DNA from: Lunatimonas salinarum
Lineage (GTDB): Bacteria; Bacteroidota; Bacteroidia; Cytophagales; Cyclobacteriaceae
Length of the DNA: 64,000 nucleotides
Assembly: GCF_017811155.1 (NCBI RefSeq)
Contig: NZ_JACVCV010000002.1
Span: 124,001 to 188,000 of the forward strand
Reading direction: 5' to 3'
The notes under the pieces are model-generated. The model saw only the letters and a list, made by a program, of their open reading frames with translations, did no database searches and was not told the origin of the DNA. Shown here one piece after another: positions 9,459 through 18,047 of the stretch. Position numbers and translations under genes: made by a program. How positions within the stretch are numbered: the first letter of the stretch is position 1; each line of letters starts with the position of its first letter.

Positions 9459-9489
9459 TTTGTAAAAGGTATTAATATTCGTACCTTTG
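9459..9489 (+). promoter_or_regulatory. Bacteroidetes-type promoter of hicAB
   Basis: TTTG at 9459-9462 and TACCTTTG at 9482-9489 with a 19-base spacer match the -33/-7 consensus of the phylum. The -7 box ends 20 bases before the hicA start codon, giving a very short leader. Confidence 0.75.
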
Positions 9490-9509
9490 TACTTTACCAA
9501 TCAAGCGGA

Positions 9510-9695
9510 ATGAAATATTCAGAACTCGAAAAGAAATGCAAAAAGGCCGGGTGCTACTGGATAAAAGATGGTAAAAAACACCCGATATGGTATAGCCCGA
9601 TCACCGGAAAGACCTTCGACCTCTCACACCATAAAAATCAGGAAGTAAAAACGGGAACACTAAACAAGATCATGAAAGCAGCGGGAATTAAATAA
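9510..9695 (+). CDS. hicA: HicA-type toxin (mRNA interferase)
   Basis: 61-residue protein with the HicA double-stranded-RNA-binding-like fold pattern: an N-terminal helix (KYSELEKKCKKAGC), a basic DGKKHPIWYSP strand segment with the likely catalytic histidine at residue 24, then SHHKNQEVKTGTLNKIMKAA, the closing helix typical of HicA. HicA toxins cut mRNA without ribosomes and are neutralised by HicB. The antitoxin gene follows 39 bases later and a strong promoter lies just upstream. The order toxin-then-antitoxin is the classical hicAB order. Size is within the family range and no key residue appears lost, so the module looks intact. Confidence 0.9.
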   Translation: MKYSELEKKCKKAGCYWIKDGKKHPIWYSPITGKTFDLSHHKNQEVKTGTLNKIMKAAGIK

Positions 9696-9734
9696 CCTCC
9701 GCTTTTTTAACCCTAAACTGTAAATCAAAATCGT

Positions 9735-10139
9735 ATGATAAAGGCAAAAGCAATTATAGAGCGTGGTAATGACGGAACGTATGGTGCCTATCTGGACACG
9801 GAGGATCTTCCCTATCACATCATCGGTGACGGTGACACCGCTCAGGAAGCAATAGAGGATTTTTACAATAGTTACGAAGAAATGAAGGTAGTTTTTGAGG
9901 AACAAAAGAGGGAATTTGTGGAATGCGAATTTCAATTCTCCTATGATGTGGCTTCGTTTCTTGATTACTATGGCAAGGTGCTTTCTCTGGCGGGATTGGA
10001 GCGGCTCACCGGCATCAATCAGGGACAGCTAAGCCACTACGTGACAGGCAGAAAGAAGCCCGGCAAAAAGACGGTGGAGAAAATAGAACATCGCTTGAAG
10101 GAATTTGCCAAAGATCTACAGCAGATTCAGTTCGTTTGA
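9735..10139 (+). CDS. hicB: HicB-type antitoxin with C-terminal helix-turn-helix
   Basis: 134 residues. The N-terminal half (about 1-65) is the HicB partial RNase-H-like fold, seen in KAKAIIERGNDGTYGAYLD and the segment DTAQEAIEDFYNSY. The C-terminal half (about 80-125) is an XRE-like DNA-binding domain: LERLTGINQGQLSHYVTGRK followed by KKTVEKIEHRLKEF. It should bind and block HicA and repress its own promoter, probably at the palindrome at 9433-9446. A strong terminator at 10169 closes the operon. Confidence 0.9.
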   Translation: MIKAKAIIERGNDGTYGAYLDTEDLPYHIIGDGDTAQEAIEDFYNSYEEMKVVFEEQKREFVECEFQFSYDVASFLDYYGKVLSLAGLERLTGINQGQLSHYVTGRKKPGKKTVEKIEHRLKEFAKDLQQIQFV

Positions 10140-10168
10140 TTGGTACCCGTGCGTGCGAATGCAACGGC

Positions 10169-10202
10169 CCCGGATCCTGATTTTCAGGACCGGGTTTTTT
10201 TA
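10169..10202 (+). terminator. Intrinsic terminator of hicAB
   Basis: CCCGG-A-TCCTGA pairs with TCAGGA-CCGGG (one bulged A) around a 3-nt loop and is followed by seven Ts. Confidence 0.85.
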
Positions 10203-10233
10203 TGTCCTTTAACGGAAAGTGCCTGAAGGGACT

Positions 10234-10377
10234 ATGATACGATACGCTCCCCAAATCAAAAAAACGGGTAAATGCCGCCTGCTGGTCACCGAGACGAATG
10301 CCTTTGTGATAGGCACCAGTCCGTTTGCCCAGTTTGATGAATATATCGGAATATCCAAGGGCAGCAAGGCTCCATAG
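10234..10377 (+). other. Possible 47-residue ORF or gene fragment
   Basis: An ATG-to-TAG frame of 47 codons with gene-like composition (includes LLVTETNAFVIG and FAQFDEYIGISKG). There is no recognised domain, promoter or signal. It sits in debris between hicAB and an eroded antitoxin, so a decayed fragment is as likely as a real small protein. Confidence 0.25.
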
Positions 10378-10395
10378 GAGGGCTTGCATCCTATT

Positions 10396-10578
10396 TTAGC
10401 TAACTACCAATGCTGTTTTTTTGATTTCGTCTGCCAAACAGTGAAGGGTTTCCTCAATCCGTTTTGCTTGGTCCTTTGAAGGGTTTTTAGCACCAGACAC
10501 GTACTGCCTTAGAAAAGCAGGATTCATGCCGGCATGTTTGGCTATATTGGAGATTTTCAGGAAGTTGCAGAGAAATCT
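10396..10578 (-). pseudogene. Eroded C-terminus of a second HicB-like antitoxin
   Basis: A 60-codon open stretch with no usable start, ending at TAA 10396-10398. It encodes NIAKHAGMNPAFLRQYVSG and then KDQAKRIEETLHCLADEI, an XRE-type helix-turn-helix with the closing helix found at the C-terminus of HicB antitoxins. It parallels the C-terminal domain of the intact hicB 260 bases away (TGINQGQLSHYVTG, then KTVEKIEHRLKEF) but on the opposite strand. An in-frame TAA at 10579-10581 and the absence of the N-terminal domain show the gene is broken. Its toxin partner is absent. Confidence 0.68.
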
Positions 10579-10649
10579 TTAAGCTGGAAAAAGATGACTT
10601 CTTCGCCGCAGATACCGGAGGTGAATGGTGGAAATTCGCCTTACATTTC

Positions 10650-10811
10650 CTATATTCTAGGAACTGACAATTCCCTACCTCCGAACACTTTTGCGCCAGG
10701 GTAGTAGAATTTTCTCAGTTTCACCGGATCCATGGCAGCTTGGATTAACTCTAAATGGGCTCGGGTAATCCGGTCATTTGCGTCTTTATGCAAAAAACCA
10801 ATTGATTTTTC
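10650..10811 (-). other. Open frame fragment without a proper start
   Basis: About 53 codons open between stops, with gene-like content (ANDRITRAHLELIQAAM and KLRKFYYPGAKVFGGREL). The only methionine is internal. I do not recognise it; it may be another relic in this decaying region. Confidence 0.22.
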
Positions 10812-10838
10812 CTAAAATCCTGCGGATTTTAGGAAAAA
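10806..10838. repeat. Perfect 15-bp inverted repeat upstream of the transglutaminase operon
   Basis: TTTTTCCTAAAATCC (10806-10820) and its exact reverse complement (10824-10838) are separated by only TGC. It ends 67 bases before the likely start codon at 10906. It could be an operator, a leader hairpin, or a terminator for transcripts coming from upstream, since U-rich arms follow on either strand. Confidence 0.6.
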
Positions 10839-10905
10839 ATAAATCTTGCAGAATCGCTTGTAAATGAAATCTTTTCCACTACATTTCCGCAATTATTCTT
10901 TCATT

Positions 10906-12744
10906 ATGAACGCCTTTTTTAAATCGATCTTGGTGCTGTTTTCGATTTTTCGTTTCTGCACCCCCGGGCATGCCAACGAGCAGACTCCCCACTACTCCAC
11001 CGTCAATAAGGAGCAGCACATTACGTTGCTGGAAAACTACAGCTACCTTATCTCGCTGAAGCAAACCACCACTATTATTAACAGCGAAGGGTCGGCCCAT
11101 GGAGGGTACCGGTTTGTCGTTGATGAATTCACCAAATTGGAGTACTTCGACGTGCGGATCGTAGACCCGATCAGCGGAAAACTGATCAAACGGGTCAGAG
11201 AAAAAGACCTGAAGTCACGGGCATTGATCAGCGAAGGAACTTTCTTTCAGAACCTCGTCCTAATGTACTTTGACTTGGATCAAGTAAAATTCCCTGCCCG
11301 CGTGGAGATGGAGGTCAAATTACATAAGACCGGCAACTTCAATATGCCCACTTGGTATCCCACCCATTTCTTCAACCAAAAAGTACAAACATCCACACTC
11401 GAAATACAGTATCCGGAGGCGCTGGGCATGCGGTATAAAGCCGTCCATCTGGACGAGCCAAAGGTCTCATCCGTCGGCACCACCCACCATTCCTTTTATT
11501 GGCAGGTCGAAAACATGGATCCCATGGATTCGGAAATTAAATCAGCGGACGTGCCGCGGATTGAAATCGCCCCAAATCATTTTGCCATGCAGGGATATCA
11601 GGCAACGATGGATTCGTGGAATTCTTTGGGCAAGTGGTTCCATCTATTGAATCAAGGGAAGGACAATATTCCCGAGTCAACGAAATCGCTGGTGGCCGAT
11701 TTGACGAAGGGGCTGGATAACGACTACGATAAAGTAAAGGTTCTCTATCAGTACCTTCAGAAAAACTACCGCTATGTGAGCATTCAGATGGGCTTGGGAG
11801 GTTGGATGCCGATGGCTGCTTCTGACGTGGTTTCCACCAAATACGGAGATTGCAAAGCACTGACCATGTTGATGAAAGCACTATTAGCCGAGGCGGGAAT
11901 TGAGGCGTACTACACCTTGGTCTATGCTGGAGAAATGGACGAGCCTTTCGACTTGGATTTTCCTTCCAATCAGTTCAACCACGTTATTCTACAGATTCCG
12001 ACCCAAGACAAAACCCTTTGGCTGGAGTGTACATCGAGTACCCTTCCCGCAGGGTATTTAGGGTCCTTTACAAAGGACAGACCAGCCTTGGCCATTTCAC
12101 CCGAGGGAGGCAAAATCGTTCATACTCCCTCCTACAACACAGCCGAATACAACACCACCCACCTTACCTTGGAAGTGGAGCTGACCGCGAATGGCGACGC
12201 AGAAATAAAAGGACACCTACTGCATAAAGGGGCACCTGCGGAATCATTGCACAGCCTGGACTATCAGACCGGAGGAAGCGAAAAAAAGGATTACCTAATC
12301 CAGAAAATCGGAGGTGCTGGCCTTAGCTTGGAGGACCACACCCTTTCGGTTGGCTCCGAAAAGGAACTTCCTACCGCCGATCTGGCATTTTCTGGTTGGG
12401 TGGGTCGTTATTCCCAAAATACCGCCAAACGGACGATCATACCGGTCACTTGGGCAAAGGGACTACAGATCAACGACAAAACCGCTTCCGGAACAATATC
12501 AGAGGAAACAACGGTGATTATCCCCGGCCCATTGGAATGGGAATCCGGATCGGATGGTTGGGAACTCACGACTGCCCATACCCAAACCCAGATAAAGCCC
12601 GAACTTAGCGAACGTACACTGAAAATTGTAAAAAGCATTCATTATTCATTTCCCGAGGATTTTTCACAGGAGGAAAAGGCCGCCGAATTGAGTCTGATCA
12701 AAGTTCTTTTACAGCAGCAATTTATTTTCAAAAAACAACTATGA
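10906..12744 (+). CDS. DUF3857/transglutaminase-like exported protein, apparently catalytic
   Basis: I start it at the methionine at 10906 (MNAFFKSILVLFSIF), which gives a clean signal peptide ending near GHANEQ; an in-frame ATG at 10864 would add 14 polar residues. About residues 30-230 form the DUF3857 beta region. The transglutaminase core follows: KYGDCKALTMLMKALLAEAG with the likely nucleophile cysteine near 316, then QFNHVILQI with the histidine near 359, and LWLECTS with an acid near 374. A C-terminal DUF3858-type domain ends the protein. Such proteins are exported and may act as cysteine proteases or amidases on unknown targets. The stop overlaps the next start (ATGA), so the two are translationally coupled. 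Confidence 0.88.
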   Translation: MNAFFKSILVLFSIFRFCTPGHANEQTPHYSTVNKEQHITLLENYSYLISLKQTTTIINSEGSAHGGYRFVVDEFTKLEYFDVRIVDPISGKLIKRVREKDLKSRALISEGTFFQNLVLMYFDLDQVKFPARVEMEVKLHKTGNFNMPTWYPTHFFNQKVQTSTLEIQYPEALGMRYKAVHLDEPKVSSVGTTHHSFYWQVENMDPMDSEIKSADVPRIEIAPNHFAMQGYQATMDSWNSLGKWFHLLNQGKDNIPESTKSLVADLTKGLDNDYDKVKVLYQYLQKNYRYVSIQMGLGGWMPMAASDVVSTKYGDCKALTMLMKALLAEAGIEAYYTLVYAGEMDEPFDLDFPSNQFNHVILQIPTQDKTLWLECTSSTLPAGYLGSFTKDRPALAISPEGGKIVHTPSYNTAEYNTTHLTLEVELTANGDAEIKGHLLHKGAPAESLHSLDYQTGGSEKKDYLIQKIGGAGLSLEDHTLSVGSEKELPTADLAFSGWVGRYSQNTAKRTIIPVTWAKGLQINDKTASGTISEETTVIIPGPLEWESGSDGWELTTAHTQTQIKPELSERTLKIVKSIHYSFPEDFSQEEKAAELSLIKVLLQQQFIFKKQL

Positions 12745-14702
12745 AATCGATCCATTTTTATCCACTCCTTCTGGCTGGGATCTTCATCCTGTGCCATAGT
12801 GCCCTAGGGCAGCAATCAAAGTATGGAAAATACGAAGCAAGCGAATGGGAGCTTATCGAGGTCCCCTTTGATCCCGACGCAGATGCAGTGGTATTGGATG
12901 AAGAAAATATCTCCTTTATTTCCAATTATGTGCTTCTAAGTGAAATAAACCGGCGGTTTAAGGTGTTGAAAGAAAGCGGAAAATCCATTGGGGATGTGGT
13001 GATCCGGTACTATGCCAAAGACCAAATAGAAACGATCCAAAAGCTCCGGGCCCAGATCGTTCAGTTGGAAAACGGACAGGAAAAGGTCACCAAGCTGGGC
13101 AAAGACGACTACTTTGAAGTAGATGCCGGAAACGGTTGGCGGGAAATCCGCTTCACCTTCCCCAATGTACAAACCGGTTCCATCCTCGAGTACAGCTATA
13201 CCAAAAGGGATAAATCGATTGTTTTTATAGATGGGTGGGTATTCCAAAACCATATCCCCACCCTTCGATCGACTTACCATTTAGCTATTCCCGCCGAACT
13301 CGAATACCGGATGCTGGGTCAGGGTTTTAACGTCATTACCAGTAACTACCGCAAGGACAAAGGCTCCTACCAGTGGAACCTTACGAATCTACCCTCCATT
13401 AAAGAAGAACCCTATATGAACAACCCGGGGGACTACCTGGAGAAGGTACAATTCCAGCTGGCCAAACATGAAACGCAAAGCCAATCCATGGGAATCGTGC
13501 AATCCAATTCCACCAGCTATTTCCGCGATTGGCAAGATCTGGGCAACTGGTTTATGAACGAAAAATCATTCGCCACCTACCTAAAGCCGGATCGGAACAC
13601 GCAGCGAAGTTTGGTTCAGGAACCTGCGAGCGATCGATCCCCCCTAGACCTGATCCAAAAAATCTATCAGCACGTCACAGATAACTTTACCTACAACGAA
13701 AAGCCTGGTGTATTCCCCAGCCAAACACTTAAGGCAACCTTGGATCTACGCACCGGAAAACGGAGCGACATAAACCTGGCCTTGCTTGCGTATCTTCGGG
13801 CAAACGGTATCGAGGCCTTCCCGCTGCTGATCAGCAGTAAGGGAAATGGCCGCTCCCACTTGGTGCACGCCCCCTTCGCCGACCAGTTTAACCAATTGAT
13901 TTTGGCCATCAATACGGGTGAGAAACTGATTTATGCGGATGCAAGCCAAAAAGATCACCCATTAGGATATCTATCACTGCCCTCCTTGGTGCATGAAGCC
14001 TTCATTTTGCGTGATCCCGGAAGTGGCCTGATCGATATACAGGTGCCCCACCTATCTGGATTTAATCAGTTCGTAACCGTCAAATGGGACGAGGCCGGCT
14101 ATTTCAAGAAAGAATCCAGCTTTCGTTTCTCCGACTACGATGCACTCGCTATGGGCGGACTGAAAACCGACGCCGAAAAGGCCGAATTTAGAAAAAAGAT
14201 TGTCACTGTTGAAGATGACCAAGTGCTTTCGATAAAATCCGAGCTTACTTCGAAGCTTAACAAACTTACCCACGAGTCCACCCTTAGCACCAAATTGTTC
14301 GCTCCAGAAACAGCACCTTTCCATGTGTTACCGTTTTCCATTACCCGCTGGAAAGAAAACCCGTTTACCTCGGATACGCGTAATTTTCCGGTAGATTTTA
14401 ACTACACCGTAACCGACCGCTTTTCCTTCAAAATGGATATACCGGAGGGATATGAGCTGGACGATTTCCCGGAAAACATCAATCTGACCATTCCGGACGG
14501 CACCATGTTGTTTAGCTACGTGGTGAATGCCGTAGGAGCCATTGTGCAGGTGAACATGGTCCTTCAGATTAAACAAGAGTACGTCGATGCCGAGCAATAT
14601 CCGCACCTAAAGTACTTTATGGACGTGGTGACAAGCAAATTGAAGGAGCCTGTAATTTTGAGAAAAACGGATCATCAAGCCACTGCCAGCAACCACCCCT
14701 AG
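12741..14702 (+). CDS. DUF3857/transglutaminase-like exported protein with lost catalytic residues
   Basis: 653 residues with a signal peptide (ends near ALGQ), a DUF3857 domain (about 25-280), a transglutaminase-like domain (about 300-420) and a C-terminal beta domain. In the active-site segment LRTGKRSDINLALLAYLRANG, arginine 341 stands where the upstream paralogue has its cysteine. The FNHV histidine is replaced by glutamine (FNQLIL, Q385). The acid is kept (LIYADAS, D400). It is therefore probably a pseudoenzyme. The four-base overlap with the active paralogue suggests they work as a pair, for example as catalytic and regulatory or binding partners. A terminator follows. Confidence 0.87.
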   Translation: MKSIHFYPLLLAGIFILCHSALGQQSKYGKYEASEWELIEVPFDPDADAVVLDEENISFISNYVLLSEINRRFKVLKESGKSIGDVVIRYYAKDQIETIQKLRAQIVQLENGQEKVTKLGKDDYFEVDAGNGWREIRFTFPNVQTGSILEYSYTKRDKSIVFIDGWVFQNHIPTLRSTYHLAIPAELEYRMLGQGFNVITSNYRKDKGSYQWNLTNLPSIKEEPYMNNPGDYLEKVQFQLAKHETQSQSMGIVQSNSTSYFRDWQDLGNWFMNEKSFATYLKPDRNTQRSLVQEPASDRSPLDLIQKIYQHVTDNFTYNEKPGVFPSQTLKATLDLRTGKRSDINLALLAYLRANGIEAFPLLISSKGNGRSHLVHAPFADQFNQLILAINTGEKLIYADASQKDHPLGYLSLPSLVHEAFILRDPGSGLIDIQVPHLSGFNQFVTVKWDEAGYFKKESSFRFSDYDALAMGGLKTDAEKAEFRKKIVTVEDDQVLSIKSELTSKLNKLTHESTLSTKLFAPETAPFHVLPFSITRWKENPFTSDTRNFPVDFNYTVTDRFSFKMDIPEGYELDDFPENINLTIPDGTMLFSYVVNAVGAIVQVNMVLQIKQEYVDAEQYPHLKYFMDVVTSKLKEPVILRKTDHQATASNHP

Positions 14703-14720
14703 CGACCGAAGGAAAAATTT

Positions 14721-14754
14721 AGAACCCAATTCGTCGGATTGGGTTCTTTTTTTT
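14721..14754 (+). terminator. Intrinsic terminator of the transglutaminase operon
   Basis: AGAACCCAAT (14721-14730) pairs with ATTGGGTTCT (14738-14747) around a 7-nt loop, followed by an unbroken T-run. It lies 19 bases before the next start codon. Confidence 0.88.
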
Positions 14755-14772
14755 ACCTTACACGAAAAAACC

Positions 14773-15783
14773 ATGCACTATATCGTCTGTGAAACCCCTG
14801 GCAAATTAGTCCTTACCGAGAAGGAAGTTCCCGTTCCCCAACCCGGAGAGGTGCTGGTAAGAATCAAAAAAGTAGGTATCTGTGGCACAGACATCCACGC
14901 CTTTGCAGGAAATCAAGCCTTTTTCACCTATCCCCGAATCTTAGGACATGAGCTGGCAGGGGAAGTTGCAGACCCGAACGGACAGGCCGGCTTTAACCCA
15001 TGCGACAAGGTTGCCATCATCCCTTACGTATCCTGTGGATCCTGTATTGCCTGTCGGGCCGGAAAAACCAACTGCTGCAGCACCTTAAAGGTATATGGCG
15101 TACATACCGACGGAGGCATGCAGGAATATTTCAGCTTTCCGGCACAATTACTCCTGCCCGCCCCCGACCTCAGTTTGGAGGAAATCGCCATAATTGAACC
15201 GCTCTGCATAGGCTACCACGCCGTGCAGCGGGCACAGTTTACCGCAGGCGAGGCCGTTCTAATTATGGGCTGTGGCCCAATTGGATTGGCCATGATCCGT
15301 TTCGCCACATTGGCAGGGGCACGGGTAATAGCCGTGGATGTCAATGCCCAACGCCTTGAGAAAGCCAGATCCCACTTCGGTGCCGCCGAGATACTCGTGG
15401 CCGGCGAATCGTTAGCAAATCAAGTCTCCGAGCTGACCGGCGGCGAACTTTGTCCAGTTGTAATGGACGCTACAGGAAACAAACAAGCATTGGAATCGGG
15501 CCTCAAATACCTAGCCCATGGAGGTAGGTACTTGCTGGTAGGGCTCTATAAAGGCGATTTGGCCATAAACCACCCGACCTTACACGCTAAAGAAGGAGCC
15601 GTGATGAGCAGCAGAAACGCCACCAAAAAGGATTTCGAAGCGGTGATGGAACTGCTGCGAACCAAGCAGTTCCCCGTAGAAGCCTATGTGACCCACGAAG
15701 CACGCTTCGACGAGATGATCTCGAAATTTGGGCATTGGACCCGAGCCGACAGCCAAGTCATCAAGGCCATGGTCAGCTTTTAA
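14773..15783 (+). CDS. Zinc-binding alcohol/polyol dehydrogenase (MDR family)
   Basis: 336-residue cytosolic NAD(P)-dependent dehydrogenase. Catalytic zinc ligands are visible: C37 in GICGTDIH, H59-E60 in LGHE and E142 in IEPL. Structural zinc cysteines are C88, C91, C94 and C101 or C102. The Rossmann fold has MGCGPIGLAMIRFA followed by an acidic VAVDVN-type strand end (AVDVN), which favours NAD. The closest known groups are L-threonine/sorbitol dehydrogenases and the L-galactonate oxidoreductase type; the substrate is probably a sugar acid or polyol. It is flanked by terminators, so it is transcribed alone. Confidence 0.87.
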   Translation: MHYIVCETPGKLVLTEKEVPVPQPGEVLVRIKKVGICGTDIHAFAGNQAFFTYPRILGHELAGEVADPNGQAGFNPCDKVAIIPYVSCGSCIACRAGKTNCCSTLKVYGVHTDGGMQEYFSFPAQLLLPAPDLSLEEIAIIEPLCIGYHAVQRAQFTAGEAVLIMGCGPIGLAMIRFATLAGARVIAVDVNAQRLEKARSHFGAAEILVAGESLANQVSELTGGELCPVVMDATGNKQALESGLKYLAHGGRYLLVGLYKGDLAINHPTLHAKEGAVMSSRNATKKDFEAVMELLRTKQFPVEAYVTHEARFDEMISKFGHWTRADSQVIKAMVSF

Positions 15784-15835
15784 GCCAAACGCATGTAGGA
15801 TGTCCATCTAAAACGGAATGATCCCGGCGCATGTT

Positions 15836-15859
15836 GATTCAACAGCGCCAGGAGCTTCC
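15836..15859. terminator. Hairpin between convergent genes
   Basis: GGCGC-A-TGTTGA and TCAACA-GCGCC form a tight hairpin between the convergent dehydrogenase and SGNH hydrolase genes. There is no T-tract, so it may block transcription only partly. Confidence 0.35.
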
Positions 15860-15867
15860 TATGTGGC

Positions 15868-16521
15868 TCAATTCATGTGTTTTCCAATTACTTTTGCCCA
15901 GATTTCATACCCCTTTCTGTTCATGTGCAGGTTGTCTTCGATAAAGATATCCGGCATGGGTTGACCGTTTTTACCCAACATAGGCTTCCAGACATCCGCA
16001 AAGCCAACTCCTTTGGTAGACCTGGCATACCGCTTCATTGCCGTATTTAGCTCCTTGTATTGATTGGCAAGGTTCCAGCGGGAGATACTCGGTTTTGCGC
16101 TGATTAATATCACTTCGGTATTGGGTAAGGCTTTGTGAATTGCTTTGACGATTTGGTCCATGGTATCCATGATTTCCCCTGTAGTCTTTTTGCCAGAAAT
16201 GTCATTGTCCCCCTCATAAATAAACACCTTCTTCGGCTGGTATTCCAGCACCAACTCATCCAGGTAGTGCATCAGGTCTGTTGCGTGGGATCCTCCAAAC
16301 CCGGTATTCACAACGCTATGATTGGGAAAATCGGTTGCCAGGTCCTTCCACAACCGCACACTGGAACTCCCTGTAAATAAAACACTTCCACGGTGCTGAT
16401 CTGAAGGATATTGGGTCTGGATTCTGCCCACTTCCTCCTCAAAACGGGTGGGATCTTGCGCATTAGAAACCGAAAAAACCAACAGCGCTAATGACAGGGC
16501 AATGATACATTTCTTTCTCAT
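15868..16521 (-). CDS. Exported SGNH/GDSL-type hydrolase
   Basis: The start at 16521 (MRKKCIIALSLALLVF) gives a clear signal peptide; the frame extends further upstream, but that part lacks export features. The SGNH blocks are all present: block I FTGSSSVRLW (nucleophile serine near 52), block II NTGFGGSHATDL with the glycine, block III EGDNDI with the asparagine, and block V DNLHMNRKGYEIW with the Asp-His pair. Such enzymes are esterases or acetyl-esterases that often remove acyl groups from polysaccharides. The product is 217 residues and periplasmic or extracellular. Confidence 0.9.
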   Translation of the reverse strand: MRKKCIIALSLALLVFSVSNAQDPTRFEEEVGRIQTQYPSDQHRGSVLFTGSSSVRLWKDLATDFPNHSVVNTGFGGSHATDLMHYLDELVLEYQPKKVFIYEGDNDISGKKTTGEIMDTMDQIVKAIHKALPNTEVILISAKPSISRWNLANQYKELNTAMKRYARSTKGVGFADVWKPMLGKNGQPMPDIFIEDNLHMNRKGYEIWAKVIGKHMN

Positions 16522-16773
16522 AGGTGGGTTTAGTTGACTTGTATGATGCAAAGATAGAAACATCTGTCCGAACAGCCGATTTCTGACTGTCTCAAAATCG
16601 AACAGCAGGAAATCCAAGCAATCCCATTACCGGACAGGCAACCTGAGAAAGCACCTGTTGCTACTACATGTTAAATTTTGTTTATCAGCTAGTTACAAGT
16701 TAAAACGATTGATTTAAATCCATGCTATTTTCTAGCCCGGACTTTGCATTCCAATCTAAAAAACCCTAGCCTA

Positions 16774-17847
16774 ATGAACAAACTTTCCCATTTTTTGTGG
16801 TTTTGCGCCGGAACCTACCGCCCACTCCTCAAACGATGCCCCACTGAAGCAAACAAATACGTAGGTATAGGGGGCACCGTTTTATTTACCGCCATCTTTG
16901 CAGGTCTGGCTGCAGGCTATGCGCTGCATACCATTTTTGACGACCTGTTGGTTACCATCCTGCTGGCATTGGTGTGGGCCACTGCCATTTTTAACCTGGA
17001 CCGGTACATAGTGGGAACCATGCGCAAAAACGGCAAACCATGGCCGGAATTCAAATTGGCTGCACCTAGGCTGGTACTTGCTATCGTTTTAGCGTTGGTT
17101 ATTGCCAAGCCGCTGGAGCTGCGGATCTTCGAAAAGGAAATCAACCAACAACTGGCCACCCAAAAGCTGGAACTTGTGAAACAAACGAAATCGGCACTGG
17201 AGGCAAACTATCCGGAAATTGCCGCCTTGGATCTACAAATAGGAGCTCTGCAAGAAGAAATAGCCGCAAGCCGACAATTCAGAAATGAAAAACAGGGGGA
17301 GTATGACGCCGAACGGTTCGGAGTAAAAACGCCCGGAACCTCCGGACGTGCAGGGATAGGTGTGAATGCCCGCAAAAAAGAAGAGCAACTAGATCAGGCC
17401 CAAAAAGCCTACGAGGAAACCGAACGACTCAATCGAGTGAAGATCGATCAATTGGAGGTGGAGAAAACCCGACTCAATCAGCTCAAAGAAGCGGCCTTGC
17501 TGGATCAGGAGTCAACCATCTCCGAGATGGATGGCATTGCCGCGAGGCTTCAGGCACTTGCCGATCTCTCCCAAACGGAGTCTGCCATAAACCTGGCCAA
17601 TAGCTTTATCATTCTATTGTTTATTTTGTTGGAAACTGCCCCTATTCTAGTGAAGTGGATGGCACCCCGGGGTCCTTACGATACCCTGTTAGCCTTTCGG
17701 GAAAATGCGCTCATGCTACATACCGAGGAGCAATGGTACCAAACGCAGGCAAAAACCAACGCAGAAAGGGAAATCTTTGACTTCCGGCTGGCCAACAGAA
17801 CCACCCGCCTGAAAAACCCGGACACATCGTCTTCAGACCCCATTTGA
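16774..17847 (+). CDS. DUF4407 membrane protein with long coiled coil
   Basis: 357 residues from the ATG at 16774 (MNKLSHFLWFCAG). Three membrane segments lie near 30-52, 58-76 and 98-114, a charged coiled-coil-prone soluble region spans about 118-270, and a fourth membrane segment lies near 274-294. NLDRYIVG after the second segment and the KWMAPRGPYD that follows the last one are family hallmarks. The role of DUF4407 proteins is unknown. The architecture suggests a scaffold or sensor with a large helical domain outside the membrane. It is followed by the sulfatase after 200 bases. Confidence 0.85.
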   Translation: MNKLSHFLWFCAGTYRPLLKRCPTEANKYVGIGGTVLFTAIFAGLAAGYALHTIFDDLLVTILLALVWATAIFNLDRYIVGTMRKNGKPWPEFKLAAPRLVLAIVLALVIAKPLELRIFEKEINQQLATQKLELVKQTKSALEANYPEIAALDLQIGALQEEIAASRQFRNEKQGEYDAERFGVKTPGTSGRAGIGVNARKKEEQLDQAQKAYEETERLNRVKIDQLEVEKTRLNQLKEAALLDQESTISEMDGIAARLQALADLSQTESAINLANSFIILLFILLETAPILVKWMAPRGPYDTLLAFRENALMLHTEEQWYQTQAKTNAEREIFDFRLANRTTRLKNPDTSSSDPI

Positions 17848-18047
17848 GCATGGCCTGGGGGAATCTAGACAAACTTTTTTACCGGTAGTTTCGATTTACG
17901 ACCAAATTTTCTCATTTTCAGGCATTGAATACTACCCATTCCATTGGAACACGTTGTAGCAAGGCGAAATCGTCAATTGGGCAGAAAAACCATGCCCGAT
18001 CTGCCCAGCCTAAGGGTGTGCCCAATGTAGAAAAAAAAATCAACCTC

